Source of the DNA: Bacillota bacterium
Lineage (GTDB): Bacteria; Bacillota_E; RBS10-35; JAJYVN01
Length of the DNA stretch: 11,764 nucleotides
Reading direction: 5' to 3'
Assembly: GCA_021846605.1 (NCBI GenBank)
Contig: JAJZWQ010000104.1
Location: forward strand, 1 to 11,764
Below the pieces are notes generated by a model. It saw only the letters and a list, made by a program, of their open reading frames with translations, was not told the origin of the DNA and made no database searches. This document shows, piece after piece, positions 7,556-11,764 of this stretch (the stretch's first letter is position 1; the number at the start of each line of letters is the position of its first letter). The translations under genes and the position numbers were made by a program.

Positions 7556-8497
7556 CTAGTACGCCGCCAGGGCGTCCACGACGCGCGCATCCCAGTACCC
7601 GAGCCGCACCTCGTCCCGGAGGAGGGCCATCGCCGCGTCGGGCGGCATGGCCGGACGATACGGCCGCACGCTGGTGAGCGCGTCGTAGACGTCCACCACG
7701 GAGAGGATGCGCACTGTCAGGGGGATCTGGTCACTCCGCAGGCCGTCGGGATACCCCGACCCGTCCAGACGCTCGTGATGGCCGCGCACCAAGGCGAGGA
7801 CGGGGGCCAGGGTGGTCAGGGGGCGCAGGATGTCCTCACCGACCAGCGGATGCGTGCGCACCAACACCCGTTCGGCGGGCGTCAACAGGCCCGCCTTCTG
7901 GAGCACGGCGTCCGGGATCCCGATCTTGCCGATGTCGTGGAACCGCGCCCCCATGAGCAGTACCGGAAGGTCGGCGGGCGGCAGACTCAGACGCTCGGCC
8001 ACCCGGCCCACCAACTCCGTCATCCGGGCGCAGTGTTCTCCCAATCCCGGATCGCGGGCCTCCACGGCGCGCGCCAGGCTGAGGAGCACGTTCTCCGCGT
8101 GCTCCAGTTCGTCGACGTGTCGCTTGAGGCGGAGCAGCGCCCGAACGCGCGCGCGCAGTGCGACCAGGTCCAGCGGTTTGTTCAGGAAGTCGTCGGCCCC
8201 CAGACCCACGGCGCGCAACCGCGTGGCGCGCCCGTCGCTCCCCGTGACCATCACGACGGGGATCAGGCGCGTGCGGACATCGGCCTTGATCCGCTCCAGG
8301 ACGGCAAACCCGTCCGGGGGCGGCATGCCGACATCCAGCAGCACCAGGTCGGGACGGTGGCTCGTCACGGTGTCCAGTGCCTCGACCCCGGAGCCCGCGC
8401 TGAGCAACTCGTATCCCTCATCCGCCAGGGCACCCGTCAAATGGCGTACGGTGGCCGGCTCATCGTCGACCAACAGCACCCGTGGGGCGTGTGGCAA
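7556..8497 (-). CDS. Response regulator with HD-GYP output domain (cyclic-di-GMP phosphodiesterase)
   Basis: A 313-residue RpfG-type protein. The receiver domain (5-122) has the acidic pair D11/D12, phosphoacceptor D55 in LVLLDVGMP, T85 in MVTG and K107 in LNKPLD. A helical linker (123-145) leads to the HD-GYP domain (146-313): H187-D188 in FHDIGKIGIPD, H216 in THPLVGEDIL, H240-H241 and GSGYPDGL (246-253), and D269 in VVDVYDALT. All metal-binding and GYP residues appear intact, so c-di-GMP hydrolysis is expected, switched by phosphorylation from an unlinked histidine kinase. The start is TTG 8497, nine bases after GGAAGGGAG, and gives the usual short tail before the first receiver strand. The GT87 gene lies directly downstream, suggesting control of a surface glycan. 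Confidence 0.96.
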   Translation of the reverse strand: MPHAPRVLLVDDEPATVRHLTGALADEGYELLSAGSGVEALDTVTSHRPDLVLLDVGMPPPDGFAVLERIKADVRTRLIPVVMVTGSDGRATRLRAVGLGADDFLNKPLDLVALRARVRALLRLKRHVDELEHAENVLLSLARAVEARDPGLGEHCARMTELVGRVAERLSLPPADLPVLLMGARFHDIGKIGIPDAVLQKAGLLTPAERVLVRTHPLVGEDILRPLTTLAPVLALVRGHHERLDGSGYPDGLRSDQIPLTVRILSVVDVYDALTSVRPYRPAMPPDAAMALLRDEVRLGYWDARVVDALAAY

Positions 8498-8596
8498 CGT
8501 GTTACGCTCCCTTCCCTAGGACACCGTCGCAGAGCACCGCAGGCCCCCGCACCCCCGCCTGTCCAGGGGTGTCCCGCTGCACCGCGCGCATACAGG

Positions 8597-8636
8597 GGGT
8601 CCGCCCGGCCCCCGCCGGGGGGGGCCAGGCGGACCC
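8597..8636 (-). promoter_or_regulatory. 17-bp GC-rich hairpin in the HD-GYP gene leader
   Basis: GGGTCCGCCCGGCCCCC (8597-8613) pairs with GGGGGCCAGGCGGACCC (8620-8636) in 16 of 17 positions. The one mismatch (8606/8627) is C-A in a plus-strand transcript but a G-U wobble in a minus-strand transcript, so the stem is complete only in RNA read toward the HD-GYP gene. It lies about 100 bases upstream of that TTG start. No T-tract follows. Confidence 0.5.
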
Positions 8637-8944
8637 GGCCCAGCGGCCGGCCGGACCGCGGCACTCTGTTCGTCCTCCGCATGTGGTGACCCAGAGCGAC
8701 ATCGCCCGGGCGGCGTACGGCTCCACGCCACCAAACGCGGTGGCCGCAGGGTGCGCGTCGTGGGCGGGTGGCCCCGTGGAGGGCCGCGCCGCGGCGAGAG
8801 CCTTCCCGTCGCCGGGCCAAGCCCTCTGGAGCAGGCGGCGTCAGGGTCTGACCGCGCCGCCCGACCGCATCGGTGGTGATCACGCCCATGCCCCCATCCG
8901 TGGTAGCGCCGGGGCGCTGAGAAGCCAGTCGGCACCGCAATGCG

Positions 8945-9154
8945 TCATCGTGCCCTTTTCCCGTCACAGGAGAAAATCCTGTCTGTTCCGGATGAGTGAT
9001 CGCGCAGGGGGGAGGACGACCCCCCCTGGGGACCGGTCGGCTGGCGGGGGAGGCCCCCCCAGGCCAGGACCAGGGCGGCCCAGACGCAGACGACCTCGGC
9101 GAGGGCGAAGCCGAGGGCCACGAGCAGCGAACTGGACGCCTGTCCGCATTCCAC
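8945..9154 (-). CDS. Doubtful small membrane peptide
   Basis: A 69-codon frame starting at GTG 9154 encodes MECGQ followed by one strongly hydrophobic helix (about residues 8-32, LLVALGFALAEVVCVWAALV) and a polar tail. The frame is open upstream to 9295 and there reads GITGADSNGDGLVECG, with a Ca-loop-like DSNGDG, but has no ATG, GTG or TTG. No SD precedes GTG 9154. It may be a gene remnant, or chance. Confidence 0.25.
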   Translation of the reverse strand: MECGQASSSLLVALGFALAEVVCVWAALVLAWGGLPRQPTGPQGGSSSPLRDHSSGTDRIFSCDGKRAR

Positions 9155-9310
9155 AAGGCCGTCGCCGTTGGAGTCGGCCCCGGTGATGCCGATCCAGCCG
9201 GGCCGCCGGCCAGACGGCGCGCGCCCCCACCCAGCCCCCCCGCCCGGCGCTCGAGATCCGGACCCAAGTCTACCGGAGGGAGGGCAGGGAATTGCTTAGC
9301 GAAGGTGCTC

Positions 9311-9330
9311 CCCCTGTCTTGACACAGGGG
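9311..9330. promoter_or_regulatory. Palindrome overlapping a consensus -35 box
   Basis: CCCCTGT-CTTGAC-ACAGGGG is a 7-bp perfect inverted repeat that contains TTGACA (9319-9324) on the plus strand. No good -10 hexamer sits 16-18 bases downstream, so this is at best a decayed or regulated promoter. Confidence 0.3.
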
Positions 9331-9396
9331 TCCACATCACGTGGGACTGGCGGGCCGCTGTCAGGCGGCCTATCGCAGCACGATCCGGTAGCTGCA

Positions 9397-9590
9397 AGCC
9401 CCCGGCTTTAGCCGCAATACCGTTCAGATAAGGCGCCACGGCGCTCTCCGGCGGCGCGGTTGAAGGCCGCCATCACCGGCCCAAAGGCCTTGCCGCTGAA
9501 CCCCTCGGCACCCCTCGCACCGAACGATGGCCTTTCGCAGCGGCCGCTCGGCAACGCCAAACTAAGCGGTATTGGCTTTAGCCGTGGGGT
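9397..9590. mobile_element. MITE-like 194-bp element with IS200/IS605-type ends
   Basis: The left arm (9397-9422) and right arm (9567-9590) are imperfect inverted repeats: about 20 of 24 positions with a two-base gap, including exact CAATACCG/CGGTATTG. Each arm also contains GGCTTTAGCCG as an internal palindrome. Bases 9394-9414 match, inverted, the hairpin upstream of tnpB (610-630) with one mismatch, and the right side GGCTTTAGCCGTGGGG matches the other half of that hairpin. The interior encodes no recognisable protein. I infer a small non-autonomous derivative, or left/right-end remnant, of the same element family. Confidence 0.55.
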
Positions 9591-9591
9591 C

Positions 9592-9846
9592 CTGACTCCC
9601 CTGGGCCCGGACGCCCCAGGGACCGAGCCCTCGGGGGGCGGCACCTTCCCCGGACCCGTGCTGCTGCAGTTGTACTGCGCCACCCCGGGCGCGTCGCTCG
9701 CCTACCGCCCCGGGGACCGCTGGGAGATCTACCGGGAACCGCTGCGACTGCCCGCCGGGACCACCACGGTCTTGGTCCGCGCCGGCCGCATCGGCTACCG
9801 GGACAGCGAGGAGCGCCGAGCCAGCTTCACGGCGGGGGCGGGATAG
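9592..9846 (+). pseudogene. Orphan C-terminal chitobiase/HEX-C-like beta-sandwich domain of a truncated (sulfatase-like?) gene
   Basis: About 80 codons to TAG 9844-9846 read GGGTFPGPVLLQLYCATPG, then ASLAYRP, WEIYREPLRLPAGTTTVLVR and GRIGYRDSEE. This follows the pattern of chitobiase/beta-hexosaminidase C-terminal (Fn3-associated) modules: G-x-F-x-GPV, ATPGAsi-Y, Y-x-PL-L-pagtTt, and a Gy-dS ending. Such modules often close secreted sulfatases and glycosidases. There is no catalytic domain: upstream the frame runs straight into the 194-bp element and shows no further homology. The 5' part of the gene was probably lost by insertion or deletion. An in-frame TTG at 9460 lies inside the element, so expression as a fusion is possible but unlikely. 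Confidence 0.6.
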
Positions 9847-9948
9847 CCGCTTCCGCACCTCCCCCGCCGGGGTCGGGGCCGGTGGCCCGAAATCGAAACG
9901 CACGGGCCGCGATCGCCCCGGGTGGGCGACCGACATGCTATGCCTGCG

Positions 9949-9990
9949 GTGGGGAGGGGACGCCCTGAGCGGCGCCCCCGTTCCCCGCCA
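9949..9990 (+). terminator. Imperfect GC-rich hairpin downstream of the truncated gene
   Basis: GGTGGGGAGGGGACGCC faces GGCGCCCCCGTTCCCCGCC around a short CTGAGC loop, with two small bulges. It lies about 100 bases after the TAG of the orphan domain and 20 bases before a small open frame. A terminator role is inferred from position; there is no T-tract. Confidence 0.35.
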
Positions 9991-10007
9991 GAGGGGGTGC
10001 CGCCGGA

Positions 10008-10160
10008 GTGGACAGGGCCGCGGTACGTCTGGAAGGGCTCACACGCCAGTTCTCGGGTCGCCTCGCGGCCCACGGTGTGCATCTGGAGGTACCGGCCGTG
10101 ATGGCGCTGGGGTTCCGGCTCTTCCGGCGCGAGATGCGCATGCTCGATCTGCAGGAGTAG
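10008..10160 (+). CDS. Doubtful 50-residue hypothetical protein
   Basis: GTG 10008 is preceded 11 bases upstream by GAGGGGG and opens a 50-codon frame ending in TAG 10160. The product is basic and amphipathic (RLEGLTRQFSGRLAAHG, VMALGFRLFRREMRMLDLQE) with normal amino-acid balance for this genome and high G/C in third positions, unlike the Pro/Arg-rich shadows. I do not recognise it. It could be a remnant of a larger gene, since it sits in a scarred region after a truncated gene. Confidence 0.35.
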   Translation: MDRAAVRLEGLTRQFSGRLAAHGVHLEVPAVMALGFRLFRREMRMLDLQE

Positions 10161-10322
10161 GCCGGGTAGGCCTGCCTCCGGGGCGGATGGGCGGGGACGC
10201 AAGGCCACCGAGTCCGATCAGCCCACTCGACCGACGCTGTTGCGCAGGGGCGGCATGCCCGCACGCGACTTCCGTCACGTACAGGCGCAAGCGCCCGCGG
10301 GGGAAGGCCGGGGAGACATGCG

Positions 10323-10352
10323 TTGTGCGCTCCCCCGCCGGTGTGACACAAT
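10323..10352 (+). promoter_or_regulatory. Probable promoter of the aldo/keto reductase gene
   Basis: TTGTGC (10323-10328) and CACAAT (10347-10352) are 18 bases apart, and the -10 is preceded by TGA, giving an extended -10 (TGACACAAT). Transcription would start near 10359, leaving a leader of about 35 bases that contains the SD GGGAGGGGG (10377-10385). Confidence 0.45.
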
Positions 10353-10393
10353 CGCCGGGATGCTGGCCGGATCGTCGGGAGGGGGCGTCCGCC

Positions 10394-11311
10394 GTGCGCA
10401 CCATGAAACTGGGGAACAGCAGGCTGGAGGTGCCGGTCGTGGCGGTGGGCTGCATGCGCCTGCAGTCCCTGGACGCGGACGGTGCCGAGGGGTTCGTCCA
10501 GACCGCGCTGGAGTTGGGCGCCAACTTCTTCGACCATGCCGACGTCTATGCGGGCGGGCGCTGCGAGAGCCTGTTCGCGGACGCCGTCCACATGAGCGAC
10601 CGCGTGCGCGAAGGGCTCATCCTGCAGTCCAAGTGCGGCATCCACATGGGCATGTATGATTTCTCTCCCGAACACATCGTCGCAGCGGTGGAGGGCAGCC
10701 TGCGCCGCCTGCGCACCGACTACCTGGACGTGCTCTTGCTGCACCGTCCCGACGCCCTGATGGAACCGGAGGAGGTGGCCGAGGCCTTCGCCCACTTGGA
10801 GCAGGCGGGCAAGGTGCGCCACTTCGGGGTCTCCAACTTCAACCCGCTGCAGATCCAACTGTTGCAGAAGTCCGTGCGCCAGTCCATCGTGGTCAACCAG
10901 CTGCAGATGGGCATCGCGCACGCCACCATGATCGCCAGCGGCCTGAACGTCAACATGGAGAATGCCGCAGCCGTGGACCGGGACGGCGGAGTGCTGGACT
11001 TCTGCCGCCTCCAGAACATCACCGTGCAGCCGTGGTCGCCCTTCCAGCACGGCTTCTTCGGGGGCGCCTTCCTGGGCAACGAGAAGTTCGCCGAGCTCAA
11101 CCGCCAGATCGACGCGGTCGCCGCGGCGCACGGGGTGACGAACACGACCATCGTGATCGCCTGGCTCCTGCGGCACCCCGCCCGCCTGCAGCCGGTGACG
11201 GGCACGATGCAGACGGAGCGCCTGCGGGACTGTGTGCGGGCTGCCGACGTGCAGCTCAGCCGCCAGGAGTGGTACGCGATCTACCGCGCGGCGGGCAATC
11301 GCCTCCCCTGA
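10394..11311 (+). CDS. Aldo/keto reductase, YdhF type
   Basis: A 305-residue NADPH-dependent oxidoreductase with the (beta/alpha)8 aldo/keto reductase fold. The catalytic tetrad is complete: D47 and Y52 in FFDHADVYAGG, K80 in LQSKCGI, H117 in LLLHRPD. GVSNFNP (145-151) and VVNQLQM (166-172) are the usual strand 6-7 motifs, and VTGTMQTERLRDCV (268-281) is the cofactor-phosphate region. DHADVYAGGRCE and the ending LSRQEWYAIYRAAGN match the E. coli YdhF subgroup, whose physiological substrates are unknown. GTG 10394 is chosen because GGGAGGGGG ends 8 bases before it; ATG 10403 is 17 bases away. The gene stands alone, behind its own likely promoter, and faces the unrecognised frame at 11467-11764. 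Confidence 0.96.
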   Translation: MRTMKLGNSRLEVPVVAVGCMRLQSLDADGAEGFVQTALELGANFFDHADVYAGGRCESLFADAVHMSDRVREGLILQSKCGIHMGMYDFSPEHIVAAVEGSLRRLRTDYLDVLLLHRPDALMEPEEVAEAFAHLEQAGKVRHFGVSNFNPLQIQLLQKSVRQSIVVNQLQMGIAHATMIASGLNVNMENAAAVDRDGGVLDFCRLQNITVQPWSPFQHGFFGGAFLGNEKFAELNRQIDAVAAAHGVTNTTIVIAWLLRHPARLQPVTGTMQTERLRDCVRAADVQLSRQEWYAIYRAAGNRLP

Positions 11312-11466
11312 GCCGGCGGCCGGGCGGCGCTCCGACCCCCGCCACCCGGTCCTGGGTTGGCCGACCGTCCGCGTGCTGTGCCGCATGCGGCGGCCACGGC
11401 CCGCCGGACCTGGGTTCTGGGCGGGGCAGCTCGGCCGTGTCCTTGCGCTACGGGAGCGCGCAGGCC
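11312..11466. other. Intergenic region after the aldo/keto reductase
   Basis: 155 bases without a gene. A small stem GCGCT-acggg-AGCGC (11445-11459) lies near the end of the convergent minus-strand frame. No T-tract terminator is visible. Confidence 0.4.
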
Positions 11467-11764
11467 TCAAGCAAGCCCTCCGCACCCGCGATGGCCGCCG
11501 CCGCCACTCCCCGGATCAAACACCGGCGTGAGGGCTTCGATCTTCCCACCTGCCCGATCCACGGTTGCCACCCCCTCTGCCGCTCCGCACTGCCGGGTAG
11601 AAGGGTGGCGCCTGGGTTTAGGCTCTGGTCTCCATTGCTCCGGCCTTTTGGTACCCGGAGTGTCGCATTCCGCGGCCACGCCTGGTTGCCGGGTAGAGCC
11701 GAGGCGCCTTGGTGTAGGTGGCGGTACATCCGTTTCTCCGCCTTTCGGCTGTTGGAGTGCCTCA
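11467..11764 (-). CDS. Unrecognised partial reading frame with 32-codon repeats, 5' end outside the window
   Basis: A minus-strand frame enters from the right edge and stops at TGA 11469-11467, giving about 98 residues. It contains two in-frame copies of a Pro/Arg-rich unit: PPPTPRRLGSTRQPGVAAE and PEPKPRRHPSTRQCGAAEG, 32 codons apart, then VDRAGGKIEALTPVFDPG and a Gly-rich end. I recognise no family. The same DNA also has conserved hairpins, and a second minus frame is open over much of it, so this may be a structured or mobile repeat and not a protein. Low-complexity composition lowers confidence. Confidence 0.3.
   Translation of the reverse strand, partial: EALQQPKGGETDVPPPTPRRLGSTRQPGVAAECDTPGTKRPEQWRPEPKPRRHPSTRQCGAAEGVATVDRAGGKIEALTPVFDPGSGGGGHRGCGGLA
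11591..11764. repeat. Two-copy imperfect direct repeat, 96-bp period
   Basis: Unit A (from 11591) and unit B (from 11687) both start TGCCGGGTAGA, share GGCGCC, a GTTTA/GTGTA block followed by GG, and end in a stem: CTCCGG-...-CCGGAG (11638-11660) in A and CTCC-GCC-TTTC-GGC-...-GGAG in B, each followed by TG and a C-rich end. The loops differ while the stems are kept. The array may continue past the window edge. Confidence 0.6.

Larger units (their letters stand above)
8498..9393. other. 896-bp gene-poor region between the HD-GYP gene and the MITE-like element
   Basis: Open frames here are mostly Pro/Arg/Gly-rich shadows. The supported contents are the leader hairpin at 8597-8636, a short stem ACAGGA-gaaaa-TCCTGT (8966-8982), a doubtful minus-strand membrane peptide (8945-9154), and a palindrome over a TTGACA box (9311-9330). 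Confidence 0.55.
9847..10393 (+). other. 547-bp region between the truncated gene and the aldo/keto reductase
   Basis: Besides the hairpin at 9949-9990 and the small frame at 10008-10160, the stretch 10161-10393 holds only the probable reductase promoter and a weak hairpin (CGGGGAG near 10311 with CTCCCCCG near 10331). No other gene is visible. Confidence 0.5.

Noticed and set aside
6205..7677. A 490-codon plus-strand frame opposite GT87
   Set aside because: Gln/Gly/Arg-rich antisense shadow with no hydrophobic or catalytic pattern.
8498..8950. c-di-GMP (GEMM) or cobalamin riboswitch upstream of the HD-GYP gene
   Set aside because: Neither the GEMM core nor a convincing B12 box is present on either strand; GAAGCCAGTCGGCACC near 8920 only vaguely resembles a B12 box.
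9408..9683. Minus-strand 91-codon frame across the small element
   Set aside because: It crosses both element arms and the opposite-strand domain remnant, and shows no family resemblance.
11591..11764. CRISPR array
   Set aside because: Only two long, diverged units with no short exact repeat and no spacer-like unique segments of uniform size.

Overview
The window is high-GC bacterial DNA (roughly 70% G+C by eye, strong third-position G/C in the genes). GTG and TTG starts with purine-rich Shine-Dalgarno (SD) sequences and a signal-peptide NlpC/P60 protein with a copper-amine-oxidase-N-like module hint at a high-GC Bacillota-type organism. Chloroflexota or another GC-rich phylum cannot be excluded, and no rRNA or tRNA settles it.

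Layout. (1) 1-640: the 5' half of a frameshifted IS200/IS605-family tnpB on the minus strand, with its own strong promoter inside a 12-bp palindrome and the left-end hairpin of the element. (2) 776-4021: a plus-strand group of three metabolic genes, namely a divergent NagB-fold sugar-phosphate isomerase/deaminase, a D-2-hydroxyacid dehydrogenase (SerA type) and a zinc-ribbon threonine-synthase-family PLP enzyme, closed by a 13-bp hairpin. (3) 4144-4902: a secreted NlpC/P60 cell-wall peptidase. (4) 4903-5304: a convergent intergenic region with a long hairpin. (5) 8497-5305, minus strand: a REC-HD-GYP cyclic-di-GMP phosphodiesterase followed by a GT87-type polytopic glycosyltransferase with an extracytoplasmic sugar-binding-like C-terminus. 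(6) 8498-10393: a gene-poor, scarred stretch with a strong leader hairpin, a small MITE-like element sharing end sequence with the tnpB element, an orphan beta-sandwich tail of a lost (probably sulfatase-like) gene, and one or two doubtful small ORFs. (7) 10394-11311: a YdhF-type aldo/keto reductase. (8) 11467-11764, minus strand: the end of an unrecognised reading frame containing a 96-nt (32-codon) imperfect repeat that runs off the window.

How the genes may work together. The three-gene group looks like a small catabolic or biosynthetic module acting on a phosphorylated (amino)sugar, a 2-hydroxy/2-keto acid and an O-phospho amino acid; no substrate can be assigned. The HD-GYP/GT87 pair fits c-di-GMP-linked control of a surface glycan. 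The NlpC/P60 protein adds cell-wall remodelling. The points most worth following are the altered active site of the NagB-like enzyme, the GT87-ectodomain fusion, the non-standard start codons suggested for nlpC and GT87, the RNA-like structures around the HD-GYP gene, and the inferred non-autonomous IS605-related element next to a truncated gene.
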